From assembly GCA_023512835.1 (NCBI GenBank), contig CM042090.1:24405783-24469782 (forward strand): DNA of 64,000 nt. The letters are read 5' to 3'. The position numbers and the translations under genes were made by a program. This DNA is from Taxillus chinensis (taxonomy: Eukaryota > Streptophyta > Magnoliopsida > Santalales > Loranthaceae). Shown here piece by piece: positions 13,801-23,655 of the stretch; position 1 is the first letter of the stretch, and the number at the start of each line of letters is the position of its first letter. Below the pieces are notes generated by a model. That model worked only from the letters and a program-made list of their open reading frames with translations, was not told the DNA's origin and made no database searches.

Positions 13801-16800
13801 CTCTGTTGGATCCAAATTAGACAAAAAGTCTACTTCCATAAAATTTAATAACTTAGAAAAGAAATAGAATGTGATTTTCTTATCTAATGCAAAAGTTGAA
13901 TATCGGATTTTTCATCATGCTACTATAGAACTTATGTGGCAATGTATCTTTTTACGTGAACTTGGTTATAGTCCTCGAAAGTGAATGATACTTTTTTTGT
14001 GATATCGCAGCTGTCATTTAAATAGGTAATAATCCAGTGTGACATGATTAAACCAGGCATGTTGAAATCGATAGAAATTATATCAAGAATAATCTAAAAA
14101 AAATTTATAAGTAAAATAAAGGACAGAGCAACTTGCTAATATAATGACACGTGTGATTTCTGATGTTCCTTTTCACACATCCTTGTCCAAGTTGGACATG
14201 TGCGATATTTGTGCACCAACATAAGGAGAGTTGAAATGAATTTCCAATCATCTAAATTGTCAAATATTTATAATTACTTGATGTATATTTAGTTTCCTTT
14301 TATATCTTCTCTATTACGAACGCATATCTATCTTTACAAAGGGATTGATTGATAGCCTCTCTTTCTGGTACTTCCCATGAGATCCGCAGACAAATAGGGA
14401 ATGGAACCTGATGGGCCTGGCAAAGTAGGGCTTTTGAACAATCCGAAACTCTTTCTTAGAGAGAGAAATCAATCTGCTCTCAGAAGATCCCCACTAGAGT
14501 CCCTTGGATTCAATTATGTTGCAGCAAGCAGATATAGAATAGTTTTTAGAAGAGTCGACTTCGAGGTTACCTTATAAACTACGGGAAGTGCTAAACTCCG
14601 TCTATCCGTTGAGCGTATATGAGTGTTGTCATCTCTCAATATATAAGAAGAATTATTTTTCTCTACTATTTTTTACTTCGCCCGTCCCCCTAATGTGGTG
14701 AGAATTCAATGAAATCATACTTTTTTATTTTAATCATTTAAGGATAATTCACGAAAATGAATACCAAAACTTTTTTCCCTATTTGATATGTTAGAAAGTT
14801 AAAGATAAAAATTAACTCACTAGTATGCCACAAGCCAAAAGATAAGCATTGTAAGAGTGAGCACATGGTGCTTCAGAAATTCTCTCCAGCAGAGCCTCAG
14901 CTAAATCCAGTTCTAAATCCTTACTACAACCTGTTGCAAGGGTTGCAAGAGTGGAATCGTAGGGCTTCAGATTTTGGCGTTCCATAATTTTTAACTGAAG
15001 AGACAAAAATGAAGAAAGAAAGAGGTGCAAATCAATTCATGCCTGATAATAGACAAAAAAAATCTAGCAAACCTAGTAGGACACCAAAAGCAAACAATAG
15101 AAAAACAAGGAACATGATAGAACAAATAAGACCTTAGAAAATAATTGTTCAATGTAATTATCAAATAGAACTTACTAATTCAATCCCATCACGAGAACCT
15201 CTCTCTGAAACAATCACTCTGATGAAACCATCATATGTATGGGAAGATGGTTCCAACCCAAGATGTTGCATCTAAATAAAACAGAACATTATGTAAACAT
15301 AAAAGAGTGTTGATCTTCATAAATGCAAGAGAAGTGAATATTAAATTAAAAAAATCTAGGAGAGAAAAATGCATGGTGGAAAACAGGAACGAATATTTTA
15401 CAAGTTAGAAGGAAAAACTACATACAATGGCAGTAATAGGTTAAACAAATCGTGGTGTGATTGCTTGTTTGCTTCCATTTTCATTTTCAGATTTTTTAGT
15501 CACATCCCCAAAAATACTGAGGCTACAGGGGATCATGCATGGAAGGGGCTTCCACAATAATAAAAACAAACAAACTCACCCGGTAACTATTGGCAACGAT
15601 CCCTGTTCCCTTTTCATACTGTCTCATACACACCCACAACACATGCAAGCAAAAATACATTCTAGTAACTGATGAATTCGCTTACTTGTAGCATCAACTG
15701 CTTTGCCATTATGCAATTATGATTTTGTGCACATGCATGTATCACATCACTAAACGACCACCTGAGGACTTTCAACAAAAGTTTGTTGTCATGTGATTTC
15801 AGAGATCTCATTTTAACCCCCACAACTTCTCTGCTTGTCATGCCAATCATATCACTATTCCCAAGGTCAGCCAAACGGGTATCAGTTGCCTTGAAGTCTT
15901 CACACAACAATGACACAGAATTTTCAATTTTTCTGTCACCAGATATCTCCAAACTCAATGTGCCACTTGTAGGTACCGGGATGTCCAATCTGGAAGATGA
16001 CAACTTCCCTTTACCAGTTCTATAAAAAAATTCGTTATCCTTGAAAGCCAAAGCCACCATATGTTGCAAAGCTTCATAAGCAGCTTGCAAGTCTCTCAGC
16101 CTTGTGAATGACCATATAAATTGTCGCAAAGAGAAAATACTAGGACTGTAGTATTTTACATATTCCTTCCTAATTTCATGGACGGCTGAGATATTTTGCT
16201 GCCAAACTGCAAGCTGGAGGAACACTTTTAGAATAATAATATGTATCAAATTTTATATACATCGACTCTAGATCACCCCTCAAAATTCGTTTAACAAAGC
16301 CAAAAAGAATAAATCGAATCAAATATGGGAAATCCATGCCCAATTCCAATCCATTTAACAAAGCCAAAAGAATAAAGCAAGCTCTAGTAAAGGTCTAATA
16401 AACTACCATATTGCTTAATTCGTCCAATTTCCTAGGAAGCACAACAACGGAGAGCATAAAGCAGATTCAAAGCAAGTAAAAAAACAGATAATGTGGATAA
16501 GTTTAAGATATTAATGTCACGTCTATAACATTTTAAAAAATGCAAAGGACTAATAAACTATCATGTTGCTTAATTCATCTAATTTTCTGAGAAGCTAAAC
16601 AATAGAGACCATAAAGCAGTCGCAAAAAGGGTAGAGAACAGATAGTGTGGATATGTTTAAATATGACGGTCACTTCTATAATATTTTTATTTTTTTATTT
16701 TCATATGGTTCTGAGTACTTTATCAAACCAGAAAATTGTAGGTTTTAGATTCAGAAACGTTGCCATATTTGTGCTACTAAGATACATATTGTTTGTTTTT

Positions 16801-19800
16801 ATGTTGGCCAAGGATATCAAATTTATCAGTACAGTGCAATGAATTGAAAATTTAAAAAAAAAAATCAAATAAACAGAACATATAGCATATGACACGAATT
16901 TATGGCATCAAAGTCAAGATAAGGTGGTGCAACTTCTAATTCATAATTTCCAAGCAGCAGAAAATACACACCTTGAGAAGTTCCCAGTATGTTACTTCAT
17001 TCTTTCCCACCAATCTATGATCCATTAGATCCAGACACAAATTGACATGGATAAGGCTTCGCATTTGAACGCAGCTTCCCAAAAAAGTATTGTACAAGGG
17101 CAAAATCGCATGGATGCAATGATGTTCACCAATATTTTTAAGAAAATTAAATGCCTGAACAATGTAGAAAACAAAGTGAGCAAGAAATTTTCAATAGAAC
17201 AATGAGTGCACGCACTGAATTTTGCAGATATATATATATATATATCCAAATTACCATTCCAATATTGATAAAAATTACCATTCTGATATGCAAAAAATAA
17301 TGTGTATATAGCTTTTATACACAAACCATTCATAATAGATGAGATGCATAGAGTGAATATTAAATATAAAATACCTCATCCAGATAGCCCCCTTCACAGA
17401 AAGCACGAATGATAAGAATATAGCATCTTTCACTCACATAAACCCCATTTTCTTCCATTTTTCTCCACGTTTCCATGACAAACTGTGTCAATTAAACAAG
17501 TAGCTTTCATTAATAATACAGTCAGTATGCAAACATTCAGCATACCAGAAGTTCAACAATGGACTCGCACATCACCACTATTTTCATGTGGAATGTAATA
17601 TTTAATTGCAGCAGTGCATTGTTAGAGGACAGCTCAATTTAAGTATATACAGAATGATACTGAAAATCACATTCATTTTTTCACTTACCAATGGATCAGG
17701 GGCCTTCACACAGTATTCAAGAATATAAAGAAAGCCATCACCTCCTAAGTAGTTGTTCTCACAGGCTAGACGAGACAGCAAACAAGAAGCTTTGCTTCTA
17801 TCCCCCGAGCGAAGGGCATTAACAACATTGACTTGGCCAAACCCAGTGATAGAATCTTCACCATACGCAGAACAATCACGTCCTGAAAAACAAAGCCTTA
17901 GGCTCCCAAAACTACTTTACAAAACTCAATAATGCATATTTAAAGTGTGATGGGTTTGTCCAATAAAGCATCATTTCATTGTGCCCCATATACAAAACCA
18001 GAAACCTTTAAATCTATAAGCAAGCAAGCAAGAGTCCAACCACTAAGAGCAACTCCAACACTAATCTGTATATTTTCTTTACATGTAGAGGTTTTTTTAA
18101 ATGTAGAGAGCTATTTTGTATATTCAACTCCAACCCTATTCTTTATTTTACTTATATTTTTATTAAAATATTAATAAAACTCCAGCTCCTGACACAATTC
18201 CCTCACGCTACTCGATCCCCTGCCGCTGTGTGTCCTCCCCCCCCCCCTTCCCCACGCTACCCCTTCCCTGCCATGTGACCACTGCTCCCCCACGGCGCTG
18301 CGCACTACTTCCCCTGTCCCCCGCCGCTGCGCGATCTCCCACGGCGCTACGTGACCCCCCCCTGCCCCGATGCCACTGTGTGATCTCCCCCCTCCCCCAT
18401 TTGCAGAGCCTGTTTTCCGTGACGCCATCCTCCATAGTCCTCTTTTGGCCTGTGGCTCGTGAGCTGGACCAGGGGACCTGCAACGCCATCCTCCAAATGG
18501 TGGTCGACCAAGGGCACCGGTCGGTGGCACAAGGAGGGGCGGACGGTGATGGTGGGAGTTGACTGCAGCAACTGGGATGGGGCAAGATGAGGGAAGAGAC
18601 AGAGAGACCAAAAAAATAATAAAATAAAATGTATATAATGAATAGTAACTCTTCACAAATGAAGAGTTATTGTAGTAAGATTTACATGTAAAGAGTAATG
18701 TGAAGAGTCTGTTGGAGCATAGTTTTAAAATTTTACTCTCTACATGTACACAATAGAGAGTGGGTTGGAGTTGCTCTAACACCATGAAAGGACATTCATT
18801 AGTGCAACTTTTTACGTTAAATTTTAGCTGTAGAATCCACCATCTGATAAATCATCGAGTATCTGCTGCAAAGCAGAATCAAACCTTGGTCTCCCTTGAT
18901 CACGGTAACATCTCTAGACCATTCTTCAGTTGTTCTTTTATTGAAAAAGGAGAAATATTATTGTTAGATGCGGGTATCTGGTGTAATCTCTCTCTTATGG
19001 ATGAAAGCTTTGATCTCCTTCACTGCAAGTGGAGTCGTGTAACTTTTTGTCACTTTCTTAGTGGCCATAATAATATTTCTATTTTTTCAATAATAATCAT
19101 AAAAAACAACTGAAGGATGTCCTAGAGATGTGAATGTGATAAAAAAGGAGCCTTTTCCTAGTGTTTTATCAGTATTCACAAACCAAAAATCATGTGCCAA
19201 ACTCTTGGAAATGTCGTGATATATCACTAGTCAAGACAGCCCAGGATGCTGAACATCACCAGAAAAATATGCCATTCCTAGCATTTTATTAATATAAATG
19301 AAACACAAATCATGCGTCAAATTTTTGCTGTGCACACAAACACACATGATCACGATATGCATGTAAACAGAGAAACTTCTACATAGTGTGTGCCGCATAT
19401 AAAAAACTTAATGGCAAACAAGAAGACCTTGGAATGAAACATGAGACCAACACACATAAAAACATGCATGGAGGCACAAACTTAAACAATCTGCCAGTAT
19501 ATAAATACCTTTTGCAGTTGCCACAGCCCGTGACATATCGAGTCTTCCAGAGACACTTACCTGTCCCTGTAACAACAATGAATATTTAAATGAGAAGCAA
19601 ACTCTAAAAGTAATGAGCGTTTGATAAGGCCTGAAATCTACTTCCACTTCTAGCTTAATTTTGTTGCATCATTACATAAAACCCAATAAGACACGAAGAA
19701 AATTATCAGCACTTTTACATACCAATTGTTTCAAGTGAATCACACAATACTTTCAACAACGAACATGATTATTGTCAATCTAACATGCTCAAGCATCAAG

Positions 19801-20060
19801 CTTTAACTGATAAGATGATGTCGTCATTACCAATGTTTTAAAAATGATGTATTAAACCAATAAAAAATATTCTAAAAATAGCATTAAATTTTGAAAGAAA
19901 AACACACATACAGATTCATGTGGTTTAGATTTACAAAAAGTGTCGGCAATGGACCGCATAGGAACACCCCTGGACCTGCAGAAATCAAAGAAATCAGTGC
20001 AAAATGATGACACGGATGCACAAATATTTGAACAGATAGTACTTACAGATATCTATGCAT
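1887..20060 (-). CDS. P-class pentatricopeptide repeat (PPR) protein, 14 coding exons
   Basis: Exons (minus strand, in order): 20060-20047, 19975-19912, 19566-19509, 17882-17689, 17482-17375, 17154-16972, 16213-15686, 15271-15176, 14994-14821, 9052-8825, 7193-7050, 6928-6740, 3311-3192, 2261-1887. All junctions are GT/AG, and the frame stays open for 825 codons including TAG. Tandem 35-residue PPR motifs are clearest at residues 619-653 (starting TYNILIDCC), 654-688 (TYIALIK) and 689-723 (LFNTILR); weaker ones lie upstream. There is no E, DYW or SMR domain. PPR proteins of this class usually bind organellar RNA. The predicted N-terminus (MHRYLSRGVPMRS) is basic and Ser/Arg-rich, which fits organelle import but does not prove it. 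Most plant PPR genes have few introns, so 13 introns over 18 kb is atypical. Arabidopsis At1g76280 is a possible relative, from memory. The start codon is the least certain part. Confidence 0.88.
3312..6739. other. Long PPR intron (3.4 kb)
   Basis: AT-rich intron between the 12th and 13th coding exons of the PPR gene. It holds the C-rich minisatellite at 4290-4560. The part around 5560-5905 is somewhat gene-like in composition, with short open frames, but I recognise no protein there. Confidence 0.6.
4290..4560. repeat. C-rich degenerate minisatellite, unit about 50-55 bp
   Basis: The motif CGCTGCGCTATCTCTCC and close variants recur about five times, separated by CCACC-rich spacers and a C homopolymer near 4381. 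The GC content contrasts sharply with the AT-rich intron around it. The open frames on both strands follow from the repeat and give low-complexity proteins, so I do not call a gene. The same word type recurs in the GC core of the element at 18047-18776. Confidence 0.65.
7460..8745. mobile_element. Possible degenerate DNA transposon in a PPR intron
   Basis: GC-richer material rich in AAGGCGAGAAGCGC/AGGCAAGGC words lies near 7480-7640. GCACCTCACCTCACCTC/CACGCCTTGC words, partly their complement, lie near 8680-8730. Such opposed GGCG-rich ends are common in plant hAT-type repeats. I could not identify exact termini, target duplications or a transposase. A degenerate repeat (GACGCCAGACC, GATGCCAAACG, CGTTCGACGCCAGAC) lies at 7650-7860. 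Confidence 0.35.
9354..9510 (+). repeat. 5' LTR of the copia element
   Basis: Begins TGGAATGAGTTTC and matches 14232-14316 and 14614-14676 in order. The central match includes TAAATTGTCAAATATTTATA and GATGTATATTTAGTTT. Including the ATCTCTCAAT and CTCTNNTATTTT blocks, it is about 155 bp long. The outer end after TTTCTACT is uncertain. Confidence 0.65.
11480..12297 (+). mobile_element. 3' end of a LINE (non-LTR retrotransposon), ORF2 C-terminus
   Basis: Reading frames 11504-11760, 11700-11813 and on to about 12170 together give the zinc-binding tail typical of plant LINE reverse transcriptases: a FFAW...GKILHVDN block near 11733, a CYLCKAAKETMDHIHLHC knuckle near 11817, then WRKRYACLFKNCKRS near 12031. 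Frameshifts and stops break it into pieces. A pyrimidine-rich stretch and a short A-run end it at about 12297. It splits the copia polyprotein between integrase and reverse transcriptase, so it was inserted later. I could not find its target duplication, and the 5' edge is approximate. Confidence 0.75.
14232..14680 (+). repeat. 3' LTR of the copia element, split by an insertion
   Basis: Starts TGAAATGAATTTCC just after a purine-rich tract (AAGGAGAGT, 14223) that fits a polypurine tract. It aligns with the 5' LTR up to about 14316 and again from about 14614 to 14676. The roughly 295 bp between have no counterpart in the 5' LTR. Confidence 0.65.
14317..14613. other. Unidentified ~295 bp insert within the copia 3' LTR
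   Basis: It is flanked by CGCATAT on the left (14321) and CGTATAT on the right (14614), a near-match that could be a small target duplication. It is less AT-rich than its surroundings and has no open frame I recognise, no inverted ends and no A-tail. An organellar origin is one possibility, judged only by composition. Confidence 0.4.
18047..18776. mobile_element. PIF/Harbinger-type non-autonomous element with a GC-rich core
   Basis: The ends are inverted copies: GAGCAACTCCAAC at 18047 and its complement ending at 18776. Both are bordered by TAA (18044-18046 and 18777-18779), the target duplication expected for PIF/Harbinger. Subterminal words (TTTACATGTAGAG on the left, CTCTCTACATGTA on the right) extend the inverted similarity. 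The core, about 18190-18590, is C-rich and carries repeated CGCTGCGCGATCTCCC-like words. Overlapping frames of 74-204 codons there are low-complexity and unrecognised, and no transposase is present. It lies in the PPR intron between exons 17689-17882 and 19509-19566. Confidence 0.8.
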
Positions 20061-20315
20061 GGTTTACCAAAACGTGATTTTGGCTTGTGACGCCGAGACG
20101 TCCAGGTCACGGAAGAAATGAGTCGGCAATTTTGTTGAGGTCCAACACGCCAAAACCCTTCCTCTGACAAGCGTGGAACACAAATAAGATATAAAAAAAT
20201 CAAAATAAAATCAAAACAGATCTAGAAGCAAGCAACAAGAAGAACAACCGCAGCCTCGAGGCCTCACCTAGCTGAGCATAAACACCTTAGCGCCTCGTCT
20301 CAGCCATGTCGCCAT
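20061..20315 (-). promoter_or_regulatory. 5' leader of the PPR gene with a short upstream ORF
   Basis: On the minus strand an ATG at 20315 opens a 15-codon frame (MATWLRRGAKVFMLS) that stops with TAG at 20270-20268. GTGAGG, a good splice donor, follows immediately, and a CAG acceptor ends at 20164. The leader therefore probably contains an intron (20267-20164). The short frame is either an upstream ORF or, with a different donor, part of the true N-terminus. Confidence 0.4.
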
Positions 20316-20495
20316 GATTGAACTCCACCACCTCCTCCTTCCTCAGCTACTCCAGTTCATCTGAAGACTTCGCAAACTCCAGAATCAGAATAAAATTGAA
20401 TCCAAAAACAAAAAACAAATCAAAGGCCTCAACAGTTCCTTGGTACAAGCTGAGAGCTTACAGAGGAGGGAGGTTAAGGAAGACAATGTTTGTAG

Positions 20496-20496
<1 letters not shown>

Positions 20497-20554
<58 letters not shown>
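20497..20554. repeat. (TTA)n microsatellite, about 19 units
   Basis: Uninterrupted TTA/ATT repeats directly upstream of the PPR gene leader. The length is likely to vary between individuals. Confidence 0.95.
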
Positions 20555-20555
<1 letters not shown>

Positions 20556-20695
20556 CATAAATGATAATAATGAAATTAGTTATTTGTGATTATTATTATT
20601 TGTGATGACTTGTATTCAAACACCTTCCTCGATAGACACTACACCTAGGTTATAATTTTGATTAGCAAGTTATAATGATGAAGCATTTTTGTGTA

Positions 20696-20902
20696 TGTTT
20701 GATTGAAGTGTTTTTTGTTTTCAAAATATGGTAGTTATTTTCGGACATATAAATAGAAAACTAAAAACAACTAAATAATATTTTTATTATAAAAATCCTC
20801 TAAATTGAAAATAATATTTTATTGTTTCAGTTTTTAATTCTTTGTACTTAAAAACAGTTATTACATTTTGAAAATGAAAATAAAAAACACTCTAACCAAA
20901 CA
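20696..20902. mobile_element. Small MITE-like element (~207 bp)
   Basis: The ends form an inverted repeat: TGTTTGATTGAAGTGTTTTT on the left, and on the right the complement of TGTTTGGTTAGAGTGTTTTT, about 17 of 20 positions matching. The interior is AT-rich and noncoding. I do not see a convincing target duplication, so the superfamily is open. Confidence 0.6.
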
Positions 20903-22398
20903 TGTTACCTTTACATTCTTCTTCACACACCCACGGGTACCCAACAAAAAAGTTGCACCTTTCAACAACAACATACCACGCATTAACAACACTCATATTT
21001 TAATAAACAATATCTCCCCCTTTCGACCCACAACTAACTAATTAAAGAGACATTAACAAAAATTATATTTTCATACATTAACAGAACTTAACATCACTTA
21101 TATCTTCACAAACAATCACTGGAGAAGTTTAACCCAAAGTTGACTATTTATAGAGACATAAGTATCTAACAACTTGGAATGACCAAGTAAATGGTCATTA
21201 TTTGTCACCTATTCACAATGGAATGACCTTATTTGTCAAGCAAATAGTCAAAAACCATTCGTATTCATAAATAGCCTTTATTGATGTGAGTAAATGGTCT
21301 TACTAGCCATGTGATCCAACTAATTCTGCAAAAAAAAGGCCTTTTGGCAAGTGCCTCCTGATTGCTCTCCTTCCGTCTGCATAACCAATCGTAGACTTTT
21401 GATATTTACTCATTTACACCATAGAATAATTTCCATGTAAGTCACAAATATATTTTATCGATTAGTATATGAAACCACAAGTCTTTAAATATAAGATTAC
21501 TAAAAATATATACATGTATATAGGTTCAATATTCATTATAAAGCATGAATATAACATCACTAAAAAATATTACATAAAATGTCAAAAAATTCTTCTAATT
21601 CTACAAGTCTTTAAATATAATATCACTAAAAAATACATGAAATTTCATAAAATCCACTTGTAAGTCTTCATATTTTAATATCGTTACAAGATAATTTCAT
21701 TATTTATGTTATCAAATACATCATATTCAATGTATATAATCAAATAATCATTCATTCATTGATCTCCAATTTGATTGCATAGTATTTTTTATATATTATG
21801 GTGAGTTAAATTGTTATTTTTTGAACAATTTTCTACCACTTCATTGATGGATTCATTATGAGCAACCAAAAAATATAAAAGCTAAAGGAAATTTCTTTTA
21901 TCACTTGAACTAAAAATTTTATCATGATGAGTTTATAAAAGCTAAAGAGACTTAACGTATTGTGTCCAACTCTCTCTACAAGCTCACTCAATAAAGATCT
22001 CCTTACGAGATTATTAGAAGATATACATTGTATTTTTCACACACACTTCTTGCCAACATTGACAAAAATTACAACACCATGCACTCTTTGGGACTAACAT
22101 AACATTAGATCGGTTATCGTAGCCCAGGATCCGAAATAAAATTATTAGGGTCAACACATTCATTTAGAAGAATAAGAAAAGAAATTTTCAATTTCCTTAT
22201 TACAAATTTATCCGTTGTATTAACAACAAGAATATAATAGCAGGCAATGGCACAATCACAAATTGACAAAAAACTAAACACAGCAAACATCAAACACTAG
22301 ATATTTTTAAAAATTTCATAAATTAAAATCCAAATAATCCAAAATCCAATTAACTTCCAAAATAACACGATACCAAATTACAAAAGGCAACAGCAAAT
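20903..22398. other. Intergenic, AT-rich; no gene recognised
   Basis: A segment starting ACAAGTCTTTAAATATAA occurs at 21478 and again at 21602, each followed by a run of the type ATCACTAAAAA, so there is a local duplication with an offset of about 124 bp. The open frame across it (21469-21663) is a product of this AT-rich repeat. Nothing else was recognised. Confidence 0.5.
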
Positions 22399-22805
22399 TT
22401 ATGAAGCAATCGGAATTGGCAAAAAAAAAAGGGGGGGGGAGAAATACGTACGGAACCGAAGCAGAAACCCGTTAACGTCGTTCAGTGACTTTGGTCGTTG
22501 GTCGCCCAGTTCATTCGTCCTCCAGATCTGATTTATGGAGAGTAGGGGTCCAACACAACATGTAACGCCGGACGGCTGGAGGTTCCTAGGCTGTCGGTTT
22601 GGAGCGGCGCTCGTCTGTCGACTCGGTCTGGCGTCCCTCACAGCGAGATGGTTGTTGCCTGTTGGTCGATGTTCGATCGTAGACACCCGACGGCACCCTG
22701 AGGTCAGGCGGAGAGCAGGGAGAGGCAGCCGCCGGCCGGGACTGGAGTCTAGAGTGTGCGAGTGCGGCTGCGTTGCGCCGGGTGTACCGTGCACGTTTTT
22801 TTTCC
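22399..22805 (-). other. GC-rich island, possibly an orphan 5' exon
   Basis: About 400 bp of markedly GC-rich sequence stands between AT-rich stretches, immediately left of the hAT-like element. On the minus strand a frame runs from 22794 (MHGTPGATQPHSH...) to 22399, but the protein is Arg/Pro/Ser-rich and unlike any family I know. GTACGT near 22446 could be a splice donor. It may be a promoter plus first exon of a lost gene, or part of another transposon. I do not call a protein. Confidence 0.3.
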
Positions 22806-22938
22806 TCTGATTATAAAATTTTTTCCTTTTTCAATCATTATTAGAACAAGTGTTTTTGTAAAAGCTGATTGTTGATTTTTTACATTTGTCGATATAAAAT
22901 ATTAAAAGCAATATTTGTATGAGGGCGGACCATAACAC

Positions 22939-22946
22939 TTTGCTTG
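22939..22946. repeat. Left 8-bp target-site duplication TTTGCTTG
   Basis: TTTGCTTG directly precedes the left inverted end at 22947 and is repeated exactly at 28578-28585. Confidence 0.85.
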
Positions 22947-23180
22947 TAGGCCTGTAAATGAGCCGACACACTCGACAGCTCGCTCGATACTCGCTCGATT
23001 AAACTTGGCTCGAAATCGAGTTCGACACCGCTTAGCTCGCTGCATCTTGTTGCTCGCTCGATTAGCTAACGAACATACCCGGCTCGCTCGATTAAGCTCG
23101 ACAGGGCTCGTGAGTTCGGCTCGTTTAAATCGAGCTCGTTTAAAGCTGCCTGACTCGGTTAAAACTCGTTTGACTCGTTT
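22947..23180. repeat. Left subterminal CTCGA-rich array
   Basis: GCTCGCTCGATTA, GGCTCG, CTCGACA and related words recur more than a dozen times in about 220 bp, followed by AT-rich sequence. The open frame across it (MARNRVRHRL...) is a product of the repeat. Confidence 0.75.
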
Positions 23181-23487
23181 AAAAATTTATAATTAAAAAA
23201 ATAAAATAAAATAAAATAGAAAATATGTTTTGTAAAAAATATAAAATAATATTTAATGTGTGAATAAGAATATGTAATTGTCAATTGGCCATTAGTAATA
23301 AAAGAATAATAAAAGTAAATATTTGTATATTATTACACTTTCTCTCTTGGTCATTGCGAAGTCACCACACAAATACTAAGCACAAACCTAGTACTCTTCC
23401 TCACCCTCTAACTTATTGAATCATAATACCAATCACTTGTTTCCCTTCAAAAACAGTCCATTGTCCCATCAATCCGTACTCAAATGG

Positions 23488-23655
23488 CATGGATCCGCAC
23501 CTAATGGTGTTAATACACACATTGTGGTGTCGATCTACACCTAACATTGTCGATTTGTACCTAATATCGTCGATTTTCATTGAGTAGCCATCGATTTGCA
23601 TCCAGCGTTGTTAGTTTGCACCCAACTGTCGATCTGCATCAAACATTGTCATGAC
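23488..23655. repeat. Degenerate ~20-bp tandem array inside the hAT-like element
   Basis: About eight units of the type TTTGCACCTAACATTGTCGA lie head to tail with substitutions. Clear members start near 23529, 23549 and 23569 (TCTACACCTAACATTGTCGA, TTTGTACCTAATATCGTCGA, TTTTCATTGAGTAGCCATCG). Confidence 0.65.

Larger units (their letters stand above)
9354..14680 (+). mobile_element. Degenerate Ty1/copia LTR retrotransposon nested in a PPR intron
   Basis: This lies antisense to the PPR gene in the intron between exons 8825-9052 and 14821-14994. Many stops and frameshifts mark it as dead. Visible in order are: a GAG-pre-integrase patch (CTAATCATATGACTTGTAAT, 10241); integrase words (SFIDDYT at 10813, VFGCLHSIHVHN at 11241, then HALKCVFFSYSKYF); an interrupting LINE fragment; reverse transcriptase (EDPEWRSAMIQEIK at 12784, TYGIDYVETFTHVAKI at 12964, FAYVDNIIIT at 13312); and an RNase H end (TRHVEIDRNYIKNNLK near 14055). 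Flanking sequences at 9354 and 14232 are similar to each other and act as LTRs. Neither a tRNA primer site nor a target duplication is clear, as expected for an old copy. Confidence 0.85.

Noticed and set aside
18171..18785. 204-codon minus-strand frame
   Set aside because: It runs through both ends of a Harbinger-type element and its C-rich core; low complexity and no conserved domain.
20318..20560. Frame ending in a poly-Tyr run
   Set aside because: The Tyr run is the TTA microsatellite translated; the rest lies in the PPR gene leader on the opposite strand.
22399..22794. 131-codon minus-strand frame in the GC island
   Set aside because: Composition-driven frame with no recognisable domain; kept only as a possible orphan exon, not as a protein.
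23005..23196. Arg/Leu-rich frame MARNRVRHRL...
   Set aside because: Lies in the subterminal CTCGA array of the hAT-like element.
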